Positions 37,027 to 45,791 of a stretch of DNA of 64,000 bases are shown here, in pieces; position 1 is the first letter of the stretch, and the number at the start of each line of letters is the position of its first letter. Location of the stretch: positions 4,092,001 through 4,156,000 of the forward strand of contig NZ_CP113343.1 in the NCBI RefSeq assembly GCF_026683955.1. The letters run 5' to 3'. Below the pieces are notes generated by a model, which saw only the letters and a program-made list of their open reading frames with translations, had not been told where the DNA came from and made no database searches. Both the position numbers and the translations under genes were made by a program. The stretch is from Arthrobacter sp. MMS18-M83. GTDB taxonomy: Bacteria > Actinomycetota > Actinomycetes > Actinomycetales > Micrococcaceae.

Positions 37027-37542
37027 TTATGCTCCAACTGCGTTGTCTACGGCCTTGCGAACGGCGCGGTCTGTCTTCTTGAGCTGTTTGCCCGCGGCCT
37101 TCTTGGCGTCCACGGCGAGGTGTTCGGCGCGCCATGCGAGACTTGGCCGGCCGGCCGTGTCCACGGCAGCGAGCAGCACGCCGCCGGTCAGGGATATGTT
37201 CTTGAGCAACTGGGCGCGGCGGGCGAGCCGGCCTTCCTTCGTGCTGATGTCCGCGGAACGCCATTCGACAAAAGTGTTCAGCACCGAAATACCCGCAAGC
37301 AGTGTCGCCGAGAACCGGGAGCACTTGCCGAGGGCGAGCAAGGCGCCCGCGCCCACCTGCGTGCCGCCGATGACGCGCGCCAGCATTTTTTCGTCCGCGG
37401 GGAAGGGCAGCGATTCCGAAGCCCGCCGGAGCAGCGGGGAAAGCTGCTCGGCGGTGTCATCCGCGTTCTTGAGCTTGTCCAACCCTGCGACAACAAAGCT
37501 GGAAGCCAACATTGGCCTGGCGAGAAAACGGACGAGGGACAT
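37027..37542 (-). CDS. DoxX family membrane protein
   Basis: A 171-residue membrane protein starting MSLVRFLARPMLASSFVVAGLDKL, with four helices and a basic C-terminal tail. DoxX proteins are associated with oxidative-stress defence and redox enzymes in mycobacteria, though function here is unproven. The ATG at 37542 has AGGAGG upstream. It is divergent from sigR, a thiol-oxidative-stress sigma factor, about 100 bases away, and precedes aroA by six bases. Confidence 0.85.
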   Translation of the reverse strand: MSLVRFLARPMLASSFVVAGLDKLKNADDTAEQLSPLLRRASESLPFPADEKMLARVIGGTQVGAGALLALGKCSRFSATLLAGISVLNTFVEWRSADISTKEGRLARRAQLLKNISLTGGVLLAAVDTAGRPSLAWRAEHLAVDAKKAAGKQLKKTDRAVRKAVDNAVGA

Positions 37543-37643
37543 GTTTTTGCCTCCTGGATGGCTTGCCACAATGGTCAGGTGGTGCTGCGTTCGAGTGGTG
37601 CGGTGTTCACGGGGTGCAGTCGGATCTAGTCTTGCATCTTTGT

Positions 37644-37669
37644 GGAATATTTGCCCGGAGCCTGCCGTT
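37644..37669 (+). promoter_or_regulatory. SigR-type promoter of sigR
   Basis: GGAAT at 37644-37648 and GTT at 37667-37669 are separated by exactly 18 bases, the consensus of SigR/SigH-dependent promoters. Placed upstream of sigR it implies positive autoregulation during disulfide stress. Confidence 0.75.
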
Positions 37670-37851
37670 GTGAGAAGAAGGTGCGGTATGGGCTGGACCT
37701 CGGGTTTAGGCGTGTGTGTTGTGCCGCGCCTGTGTCAACGTCGTTGAGCGGAGATGGTTTTTTGGCCTTGGTTAAGGACCGCGAGGAACACTTGGCGCTT
37801 GGGCGGGAGCTGCCAGGGGACTCCCGGAGGGTGACAGTAGACTTGGATGCA

Positions 37852-38601
37852 ATGAGCACCATGGATCCGGCCGCAGCGGCCATGTACAAAGCAGCGACGG
37901 AAGTAGCGGACGCAACGTCCGATGACGACGCAGCTGTTGAGGCCGACGTCGAGATTGCAGTGGACTTTGCGTCCGAGACTCCTGAACAACGGAGGGCGCG
38001 CTTCGAGCGCGACGCCATGCAGTATGTCGACCAGCTCTATTCGGCTGCCATGCGCATGGCCAGAAATCCGTCCGACGCCGAGGACCTGGTCCAGGAGGCC
38101 TATACCAAGGCATTCTCGGCCTTCCACCAGTACAAGCCGGGTACCAACCTCAAGGCATGGCTGTACCGCATCCTGACCAACACCTATATCAACCTCTACC
38201 GGAAGCGGCAGCGCGAACCGTTGCAGTCGAATTCGGACACTATCGAAGACTGGCAGCTGGCGCGGGCGGAATCGCACACGTCCACCGGGCTGCGCTCCGC
38301 GGAAGCGGAGGCATTGGATCATTTGCCGGACTCGGACGTGAAGAGCGCCTTGCAGTCCATTCCGGAGGAATTCCGGCTCGCGGTGTACTTCGCTGACGTC
38401 GAAGGCTTCGCATACAAGGAAATATCAGACATCATGAATACCCCGATCGGGACGGTCATGTCCCGGCTTCATCGCGGCAGGAAAATGTTGCGCGATCTGC
38501 TGGCGGACTACGCCGCGGAACGGGGAATCAGCGCCGGCGCGGAAGAAAAGGCCCTGGCCGTGGGCGCGGCCGCAAGCAAAAAACAGGAGAAAAGGAAATG
38601 A
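37852..38601 (+). CDS. sigR: ECF sigma factor SigR/SigH (thiol-oxidative stress)
   Basis: Directs transcription of thiol-stress genes. From ATG 37852 it is 249 residues: an acidic N-terminus, region 2 ([35 protein letters not shown] with the -10-binding helix) and region 4 ([40 protein letters not shown]). The open frame continues upstream to the promoter, so an extended form, like the unstable long SigR of Streptomyces, could start at a GTG such as 37831 or 37681. rsrA overlaps its end by four bases. Confidence 0.92.
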   Translation: MSTMDPAAAAMYKAATEVADATSDDDAAVEADVEIAVDFASETPEQRRARFERDAMQYVDQLYSAAMRMARNPSDAEDLVQEAYTKAFSAFHQYKPGTNLKAWLYRILTNTYINLYRKRQREPLQSNSDTIEDWQLARAESHTSTGLRSAEAEALDHLPDSDVKSALQSIPEEFRLAVYFADVEGFAYKEISDIMNTPIGTVMSRLHRGRKMLRDLLADYAAERGISAGAEEKALAVGAAASKKQEKRK

Positions 38602-38855
38602 GCTGCCAAGGATTGGGCGACTGCGACGATGCTCGGATGCAGCGTATCTACGAGTACCTCGATGGTGCGTTGACCCGTGAAGATATCGCCGAGATCAAAG
38701 TGCACCTGGAAGACTGCCCGGAGTGCACCGAGCAGTACGACCTTGAGTGCGTCATTCGCACCGTGGTGAAGCGCTCCTGCACGGAGGCGGCTCCTGAGAA
38801 CCTCAAGAACTCGATCCTGGACAGGATCCACTCGATGAAGTCGGTGGACGTCTAG
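38598..38855 (+). CDS. rsrA: redox-sensing anti-sigma factor RsrA
   Basis: Binds and inhibits SigR; disulfide formation releases it. The 85-residue protein is a zinc-associated anti-sigma (ZAS) factor with the motif His36-x3-Cys40-x2-Cys43 in [11 protein letters not shown], plus Cys3, Cys9, Cys51 and Cys61. Cys3, Cys40 and Cys43 match the positions of the switch and zinc cysteines of Streptomyces RsrA. The ATGA overlap with sigR ensures balanced production. Confidence 0.94.
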   Translation: MSCQGLGDCDDARMQRIYEYLDGALTREDIAEIKVHLEDCPECTEQYDLECVIRTVVKRSCTEAAPENLKNSILDRIHSMKSVDV

Positions 38856-38870
38856 GCGCCTGCAACGGCA

Positions 38871-38904
38871 AGGGCCCCGGAAACCTGATGGTTTCCGGGG
38901 CCCT
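38871..38904 (+). terminator. terminator of sigR-rsrA
   Basis: A perfect 15-base stem (AGGGCCCCGGAAACC with GGTTTCCGGGGCCCT) with loop TGAT, 15 bases past the rsrA stop. Confidence 0.88.
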
Positions 38905-38934
38905 CCGCATTAAGTCTTACGCTAAGCCGCTGGC

Positions 38935-39009
38935 TTAGGTGTTGGGACGCTTGCCGTGGTTTGCGCCGCCGCGCTTACGGTCACGACGCTTACGTGCACG
39001 CTTGCTCAT
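38935..39009 (-). CDS. 50S ribosomal protein bL37 (24 residues)
   Basis: A very small, extremely basic protein, too short for normal gene finding. It starts MSKRARKRRDRKRGG and ends NHGKRPNT. The length and the ANHGKRPN ending match bL37, a small protein seen bound to 23S rRNA in mycobacterial ribosomes. AAGGAGG six bases before the ATG supports translation. A small inverted repeat (CTAAGCC/GGCTTAG) covers its stop and may act as terminator. Confidence 0.85.
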   Translation of the reverse strand: MSKRARKRRDRKRGGANHGKRPNT

Positions 39010-39136
39010 AGCTGGCCTCCTTAGATTCTTGATACTCAATAAAGCTGCCCTCCAGTCTCCCACATCCGGGGGCCGCCCCGCGAACCGGAAGATCAAAGGT
39101 GGAAGGCGCTCTGCCAGCCCTTAATGGATTCCGGAC

Positions 39137-39751
39137 TCAGCCCCGCAAGGAATTTCGGATGGAGATCCTTGCCTGGTCCAGGACGGTCCGCACGGTTTCA
39201 AGGGCGATTGGAGTCAGGGCCTTGGACCCCGCATGCTGTCGCAGTTCCACTCGGATGTCATCGCGGAAGGACTGGACCATCATCTCGGCCTCCTTGAGGA
39301 TCCGGTGTCCCTCCGGCGAGTAGCTTCCCGCCCACGATTGGAATTCCGGCGACTTCGCATTGGCGCGTGCGGCTTCGGCGGTTGCCGCCAGGTCTGCCCG
39401 CAAGCCGCGCATGTTGCTGCGGATGTCCTCGCGGAGGTTATCTGCCAACCGCCGAACGGACTCAGAGATGTTGTCCTCGACGTCGGCCAGTTCCTGCCGC
39501 CGGCTGTTGAGCTCCGCCAGTCCGGCAGCGGTGATGGAGTAGTTGGTGCGGCGCCCATCACTGCTGGTGGCCACCAGTCCTTCTTCCTCGAGTTTGCCAA
39601 GCCGCGGGTAGATGGTTCCGGCGCTGGGGGAGTAGGTCCCCCCGAAGCGTTCTCCGAGGGCCTTGATGAGCTCGTAGCCGTGTTTGGGGCCTGATTCCAG
39701 GAGTGCCAGCAGATAGAGCCGGAGGGCTCCGTGGGCAAAGACGGGCGGCAT
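39137..39751 (-). CDS. PadR family transcriptional regulator
   Basis: A 204-residue regulator with a winged helix at the N-terminus (GALRLYLLALLESGPKHGYELIKALGERFGGTYSPSAGTIYPRLGKLEEEGLV) and a helical C-terminal part likely for dimerisation and ligand sensing. PadR proteins repress their own or neighbouring operons. The start overlaps the stop of the DUF4097 gene, so the two are coexpressed; the double palindrome before that gene is the probable operator. Confidence 0.92.
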   Translation of the reverse strand: MPPVFAHGALRLYLLALLESGPKHGYELIKALGERFGGTYSPSAGTIYPRLGKLEEEGLVATSSDGRRTNYSITAAGLAELNSRRQELADVEDNISESVRRLADNLREDIRSNMRGLRADLAATAEAARANAKSPEFQSWAGSYSPEGHRILKEAEMMVQSFRDDIRVELRQHAGSKALTPIALETVRTVLDQARISIRNSLRG

Positions 39752-40599
39752 CAGACTTCCTCTTCTCCGGGGACTGAGTGTGCTGTTCCTCGGGTTGGTG
39801 CGCTGCCATGGATGATAGAGGTTTTTCCGGACACAGAATTGGTGCGGACCACCATGAGGCGCTCATCGGGGCCAGCGATTGTCTGGACCCTGCCGCCTCC
39901 CTGGGCGTAGAACTGGTCATCGATCATCACGGTACCGCTGGCCGTCTTGGCAACAATGTCCACTCCGACGTCATGCGGCAGGCGGATCGTGAGGTCGCCC
40001 GATACGGAATTGGCTCCGAAATCCTGGGTGTAGCCGTGGAGATCGAAGCTGAGGTCGCCGCTGACAGTGTTGGCCCGTATGTTCTTGAAGCGGCCCGAAG
40101 CCGTGACCTCGCCCGAGACGCTCTTGGCTGTCATGATCCCGTCGTGGTTGCGGGCGATGACTTCGCCACTGACGGTGTTGACCTGAAGCTCGCCGCGCGT
40201 GCCGTCAGCGAGGACGGACCCGGAAACCGTGTTGAGGCGGATATGGCCGGTGACGCCCGACACCATGCCGTCACCGCCCACGGTGCCTGCTTCGACGTCG
40301 ACACCGGCGGGCAATGCAATGCTGATGACGACGGTGTTCGTACTGGTGTTGTTGACGGTTCCCATAAGGTTGCGGAACCAACCCTGCGGGCCGTGCAACT
40401 GATGGCGGACTTCGAGCCGGCCATCAACGAGGCTGACGCTCAGTGGATCACCGTTGATTTCCGAGACTTCGATCCTGGCGATCGGTTCATCGTGCGTGAC
40501 TACGTCAAAGCGGCCCTTGACGATCCCCAGCTTAAGTGACCGGACGCCGTCGACGTCGATGGTCTGCGGGCCGGTAACGGTCCAGTTTTCTTCTGACAT
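39751..40599 (-). CDS. DUF4097 family beta-strand repeat protein
   Basis: A 282-residue protein built almost wholly of repeating short strands with the pattern VSG(x)n: for example NTVSGSVLADG, NTVSGEVIARN, KSVSGEVTASG, NTVSGDLSFD, NSVSGDLTIRL. This is the DUF4097 right-handed beta-solenoid type. There is no signal peptide or transmembrane helix in this member. Such proteins are often paired with PadR regulators and may serve as scaffold or stress component; function is unknown. GGAGGGG precedes the ATG. Confidence 0.88.
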   Translation of the reverse strand: MSEENWTVTGPQTIDVDGVRSLKLGIVKGRFDVVTHDEPIARIEVSEINGDPLSVSLVDGRLEVRHQLHGPQGWFRNLMGTVNNTSTNTVVISIALPAGVDVEAGTVGGDGMVSGVTGHIRLNTVSGSVLADGTRGELQVNTVSGEVIARNHDGIMTAKSVSGEVTASGRFKNIRANTVSGDLSFDLHGYTQDFGANSVSGDLTIRLPHDVGVDIVAKTASGTVMIDDQFYAQGGGRVQTIAGPDERLMVVRTNSVSGKTSIIHGSAPTRGTAHSVPGEEEV

Positions 40600-40615
40600 A
40601 ACCCCTCCAAAGGAT

Positions 40616-40650
40616 GCGATATATCGCGTATGACACTTACGATATATCGC
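40616..40650. promoter_or_regulatory. putative PadR operator, two ATATAT-core palindromes
   Basis: A perfect palindrome GCGATATATCGC at 40616-40627 and a second CGATATATCG at 40640-40649, 23 bases centre to centre (about two helical turns), just upstream of the DUF4097-padR start. AT-rich cores in a GC-rich genome and the padR gene in the operon make these likely autoregulatory sites. Confidence 0.78.
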
Positions 40651-40703
40651 GAATTGCGTGTTGGCAATGGGTTCATCGTTGGAGGGGGCGCTTCGCGCTC
40701 CGG

Positions 40704-41303
40704 TTATTCCGGCTGGGCAATCCTCAGCCACTGGAACCAGCCACGGTGCAACACGAGCCAGGCCATGAGGCCGTAGCCCGCCTGGCCCGGAGTGCCACCG
40801 TTGGCTGCGAGGTCAGTACGCCATTGTTCGTGGTTGAGCAATGGCGAGAACGTGTCCACGTACTGGTGGTTGCGGCGGGTGGTGACGTCTGCAAATGCGG
40901 CGTTGAGGTCCGCGATCCGGCGGTTCTTGGCCGGGTCCAGCGTAGGTGGCGGACCGACGACGAAGACTTCGATGTTGCTTTGGGATGCCCCGTCCAGGAT
41001 ATTGGCCAGGTTGAGGCGGCTACGCGCTGTGGAGACGCCGAATTCGATGTCGCGGCTGGACAGGCCGATCACAAGGCGGTTCTCATGGACGTTGCTGAAG
41101 CGTCGCCCGGCTTCGTCGAGCCAGCGGCCCGCGAGGCCCTCTGTACCTTCCATGGGGCAGGGAAGAGAGTAACTCTCCACAAGAACGCCGTCCTGGGGAG
41201 TTCGTGCAAGAACCCTTCCGAGCCAGCCCAAGGCCCTGGGGTCACCTAGCCCGGCGAGTAGTTCATCGCCAACAGCTGCGATGCGCAGCTTCCTGTCTTC
41301 CAC
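40704..41303 (-). CDS. degenerate SGNH/GDSL-like protein
   Basis: A 199-residue protein with the outline of an SGNH hydrolase: IAAVGDELLAGLGDPRALGWLGRVLAR at the start, RLVIGLSSRDIEFG and IEVFVVGPPPTL in the middle, where active family members have GDS and GxND blocks. The nucleophile Ser of GDS is replaced by Glu (GDE), and the catalytic Asn and C-terminal His blocks are not clear, so it may be inactive or use another mechanism. GTG start with AGAGG upstream. It lies downstream of kgd on the same strand. Confidence 0.68.
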   Translation of the reverse strand: MEDRKLRIAAVGDELLAGLGDPRALGWLGRVLARTPQDGVLVESYSLPCPMEGTEGLAGRWLDEAGRRFSNVHENRLVIGLSSRDIEFGVSTARSRLNLANILDGASQSNIEVFVVGPPPTLDPAKNRRIADLNAAFADVTTRRNHQYVDTFSPLLNHEQWRTDLAANGGTPGQAGYGLMAWLVLHRGWFQWLRIAQPE

Positions 41304-41387
41304 AGTTACCTCTTCACCAAACGTTGCGGTCCTTGCATTGTGCCCGGCCGGGCGGCAGGAGCACCGGACACTTGTTCCATTAACAGA

Positions 41388-41430
41388 ACTGCCCGGCTGG
41401 AAGCGGGTATTGAACCTCCAGCCGGGCAGT
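41388..41430 (-). terminator. terminator of kgd
   Basis: ACTGCCCGGCTGGA (41388-41401) pairs perfectly with TCCAGCCGGGCAGT (41417-41430), starting eight bases beyond the kgd stop. Confidence 0.8.
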
Positions 41431-41437
41431 CGCCGTT

Positions 41438-44400
41438 TTACTTGCGTTCGAATGCCTGCTTGAGCAAGGTGGCCTGCTCGGCGCTGTGGCGCTTCATGGA
41501 GCCGGCTGCCGTGGAGGCGGATGCCGGACGTGAAACGAGGCGGACCTTCCGGTCCAGTGCCTGCGGAAGGTTCAAACCGATGAACGGCCATGGACCCTGG
41601 TTGGCGGGTTCGTCCTGCGCCCAGACGATGTCGGCGTTCGGGTATTTGGCGAGTTCGGCTTCGATCTGAGCCTGGGGCAACGGGTACAGCTGCTCGAGGC
41701 GGATGATTGCCGTCGAGGTGTCGCCGGTCTTTTGGCGGTTCGACAGAAGATCGTAGTAGAGACGGCCGGAAACCAGGATTACGCGGTCCACACTCTGATC
41801 CTGCAGTGGCTCGTGCTCGCCTATGACCGGCTTGAAGCCGCCTGTGGTGAAGTTCTCCACCGCAGAAGCCGCCCCCTTGAGGCGCAAAAGCTGCTTGGGG
41901 GTGAAGATGATGAGCGGCTTGCGTGGCCGGCTGTAGGCCTGGCGCCGCAGCAAGTGGAAGTGCGAAGCAGCCGTCGTGGGGTTGGCCACGACCATGTTGT
42001 CCTCGGCGCACAGCTGCAGGAAGCGTTCGATGCGGGCGGACGAGTGGTCCGGTCCCTGGCCTTCGTAGCCGTGGGGCAGCATGAGGACGAGCGAGGAACG
42101 CTGGCCCCATTTCTGCTCGGCCGAGGAGATGAATTCGTCGATGATGGTCTGCGCACCGTTGACGAAGTCACCGAACTGGGCCTCCCACAACACCAAGGCA
42201 TCCGGGCGTTCCACGGAGTAACCGTATTCGAATCCCATGGCGGCGTATTCGGACAACAAAGAGTCGTAGATCCACAGCTTGGCCTGCTTGTCGCTCAGGT
42301 TGCCCAGCGGCATCCATTCGCTGCCGTTGGCGCGGTCGTGGAAAACGGCGTGGCGTTGCACGAACGTGCCACGGCGGGAGTCCTGGCCGGCCAGGCGGAC
42401 GGGAACGCCCTCCATGACGAGCGAACCAAAGGCTGCGATCTCACCGAAGCCCCAGTCGATGCCGCCTTCGCGGGACATCTGCTCGCGCTTCTCCAAGAGC
42501 TGCTTGAGCTTGGAGTGGACCGTGAAGTCCTCCGGAACGTCCAGGTGCGCCTGGCCGATCCGTTGGAGCATCTCGGCTGAAATAGCGGTGGTAGCCGGCG
42601 CGTTGGTCCCGGAGTCCGCCTGCTGGGCGATGGGACGCTCGATGTCGGAGACCGCGGCGGAATCAGCCGTGATGATCGGGATCGGCGAAGTCTGTGCAGC
42701 GTGGGTCTCAGCGAAGACGCGTTCCAAGCGTTCCTGGTAGTCGCGCAGCAACTGCTCGGCTTCGTCCTCGGTGATGTCACCACGGCCAATGAGCGACTCG
42801 GTGTAGAGCTTGCGGACGGAGCGCTTGGCTTCGATCAGGTTGTACATGAGGGGCTGCGTCATCGACGGGTCGTCGCCCTCGTTGTGTCCACGGCGGCGGT
42901 AGCACACCATGTCGACAATGACGTCCTTGTGGAAGCGCTGGCGGAATTCGTATGCCAACTGCGCGATGCGCACCACAGCTTCGGGGTCGTCACCGTTCAC
43001 GTGGAAGATCGGGGCCTGGATCATCTTGGCCACGTCGGTGGAGTACGTCGAGGAACGCGACGACGAAGGCGCCGTGGTGAAGCCGACCTGGTTGTTCACG
43101 ATGATGTGGATGGTTCCACCGGTACGGTAGCCACGCAACTGGGACAGGTTGAGCGTTTCCGCCACAACGCCCTGGCCTGCAAACGCGGCATCGCCGTGAA
43201 CCATGATAGGCAGCACCGGGAACGCCTCGCCCTGGTCCAGCCGGTCCTGCTTGGCACGGACGATGCCTTCAAGCACGGAGTCAACCGCTTCAAGGTGGGA
43301 CGGATTGGCCGCGAGATAGACCTTGGTCTCATTGCCGTTGTCCGAGGTGAACGTGCCCTCGGTGCCGAGGTGGTACTTGACGTCGCCTGAGCCCTGCACC
43401 GAACGGGGGTCCTGGGTGCCTTCGAATTCACGGAACACTTGGGCGTAGGTCTTGCCTGCGATGTTGGTCAGCACGTTGAGGCGGCCACGGTGGGCCATGC
43501 CGATCGCAACTTCGTCGAGGCCGTCGTCGGCAGCGTCGGAAATGATGGTGTCCAACAGCGGAATCAGGGATTCTCCGCCTTCGAGGGAGAATCGCTTCTG
43601 GCCCACGAACTTGGTCTGCAGGAAGGTTTCGAAGGCCTCCGCTGCGTTGAGCTTGGAAACGATACGAAGTTGCTCTTCGCGGCTCGGCTTGGAGTACGGG
43701 TGCTCCACCTGGTCCTGGAACCACTTGCGTTCTTCAGGCTCCTGGATGTGCATGTATTCAATGCCCGTGGTGCGGCAGTAGGCATCGCGAAGGACACCGA
43801 GGATGTCGCGGAACTTGAGCATCGGCTTGCCGCCGAAACCGCCGGTGGGCCATTCGCGGTCCAGGTCCCACAGGGTGAGCCCATAGGTGAGGACGTCGAG
43901 GTCAGGGTGCTTGCGCTGGACGTACTCAAGCGGGTTCGTGTCTGCCATGAGGTGGCCGCGGACCCGGTAGGAGTGGATCAGCTGCTGGATGCGGGCGACC
44001 TTGTTGATCTCGTCAGCGGGGTCCACCTGAAGGTCGGGGCTCCAACGGACGGGCTCGTAGGGAATGCGCAGGGCTTCGAAGATCTCGTCGTAGAAGTTCT
44101 GTGCACCGAGGAGCAGCTGGTGGACGAGCTTGAGGAATTCACCACTGCCGGCGCCCTGGATGACGCGGTGGTCGTACGTGGACGTCAGCGTGAGGATCTT
44201 GCTGATGGCGTTCTGGGCGATGATCTTCTCGCTGGCGCCCTGCCATTCAGCCGGGTAGTCGAGGGCCCCGACGCCGATGATGGCAGCCTGGCCCTTGGAG
44301 AGCCGGGGCACGGAGTGCACGGTGCCGATGCCGCCCGGGTTTGTGAGGGAGACCGTGGTGCCCGCGTGGTCGTCCGCCGTGAGCTTGCCGTTGCGGGCGC

Positions 44401-45257
44401 GCTTGATCAGGTCTTCATAGGTGTGCCAGAACTCCGCGAAGTTCATGGTCTCGGCCTTCTTGATGTTGGGGACCATCAGCAGGCGGGTACCGTCGGGCTT
44501 CGGCATGTCAATGGCGATTCCGAAGTTAAACGTGCGCGGGCTGCACGGCAACGGGCTTGCCGTCAATTTCGTCGTAGTACACGTTCATTGACGGGAACTG
44601 GGAGAGGGCGCGGACCACAGCGTAGCCAATGAGGTGGGTGAAGGAGACCTTGCCGCCGCGGGCACGGGCAAGGTTGGAATTGATGACAACGCGGTTGTCG
44701 ATCAGCAGCTTCGCCGGAACGGCCCTGACGCTCGTGGCAGTAGGGACCTCAAGGCTCATCACCATGTTGGAAGCGATGGCCTTGGCCGGACCACGGAGGA
44801 CGGAGACGACGTCCTCCTCCGGCGGAGTGGGGGCCTTGGTGCTCTTGGGTAGCTGTGCCGGGATCGGCTGGGCCTGGCTGCCGTCGGACGGCTTCTGCGC
44901 GCCGTCCTTGGCGACAGTGGCCGGAGCCTTCTTGGCTGGTGCCGCTACGGCGGAAGCCGCAGGGGCCGGTGTGGCGGTGGCAGGAGCGGCTGCCGGAGAA
45001 ACCACGGGCGCAATCGGCGTCGTTGCCGTTGCTGCGGCCTGTGCCACGACAGGAATTTCACGAGTGGGAGGGTTTGCAGGGGTTGCGGATGTTCCGTTGG
45101 AAGAAGTGCCGTCAGCGGTATCGAAAGATTCGAAAAGCGGCCACCACTTGGCGTCGACCGAATTCTTGTCCTGCTGGTACCGCTCGTACAGTTCGTCAAC
45201 GAGCCACTCGTTTCCGCCAAATTCCTCGGGTAGACGGTGGCTTGGCTGCTCTGGCAC
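41438..45257 (-). pseudogene. kgd: multifunctional 2-oxoglutarate decarboxylase/dehydrogenase Kgd, frameshifted
   Basis: An actinobacterial fused E2-E1 protein of about 1270 residues feeding the TCA cycle. The 5' frame (GTG 45257, PSHRLPEEFGGNEWLVDEL) carries the N-terminal segment and most of a linker/E2 start, ending at a stop after VAVQPAHV. The continuing frame gives NFGIAIDMPKPDG, the E2-like domain (STYDHRVIQGA in place of HxxxDG) and the whole TPP E1 part (AMAHRGRLNV-like GMAHRGRL, GDAAFAGQG, NNQVGFTT, RRRGHNEGDD). One extra T in TTT (plus strand AAA 44528-44530) causes the break; removing it restores everything. An error in the sequence is at least as likely as gene loss. Confidence 0.88.
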
Positions 45258-45791
45258 TTGAAATACGCCTCTTCCATGAGTGTTGATTTCCAGCTGGCCC
45301 GGGGAACTGCAGAGAGTGCAAAGGCGAGCCAGGGTCTGGGTCCCGCGAACTCAGACCCTAGCCAGTCTAGTGACGAGCGACGGCTATCTGCCAATAGTGG
45401 TGACCTAAATCATGCCAATCCCGATGTGTGCTGGATGTAGCGCCCTGACAGGGCCCAGTTTTCGCGTGTTTTTTCAGCGGATTTTCATGGCCAGACCTTG
45501 TCACGGCCGGTGAATTCGCCTCGCGGCCGGACTGTAGACTGGGATTCTTATGGACAGTAATTCTAGGTGCCGGCCTGGGACCTGCAGGGGAAGCCGTTTG
45601 GCAATCTCCGCGCAGCGCACCCGTCGAGCCGGCAACACCCGTACACATGCCCATCGCACCCCGGAGCTTCAGGCCGGCAGGGCAGCGGATCGTTCTTCCG
45701 CTGCGTCCGACCAACCCCCGCCGGGTCAATCAGGCATTAGTCTGCCTAGACTCCTGCTCCAGCCTTCCGCACCAGCCGGCGGTGGCCTCTA
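45258..45791. other. 534-base divergent region between kgd and hemolysin genes
   Basis: No convincing coding frame on either strand. It must contain promoters for leftward kgd and the rightward membrane-protein pair. GC-rich inverted segments around 45560-45700 hint at a structured leader before the first membrane-protein gene but match no class I can name. Confidence 0.4.

Noticed and set aside
44526..44531. Programmed frameshift in kgd
   Set aside because: No slippery heptamer of a known type and no downstream pseudoknot noted; kgd is not known to use frameshifting.
45560..45700. Possible cobalamin-type or other riboswitch before the CNNM pair
   Set aside because: A GGGGAAGCCG fragment recalls the cobalamin box, but the pairing arms around it are broken and gene context does not fit.
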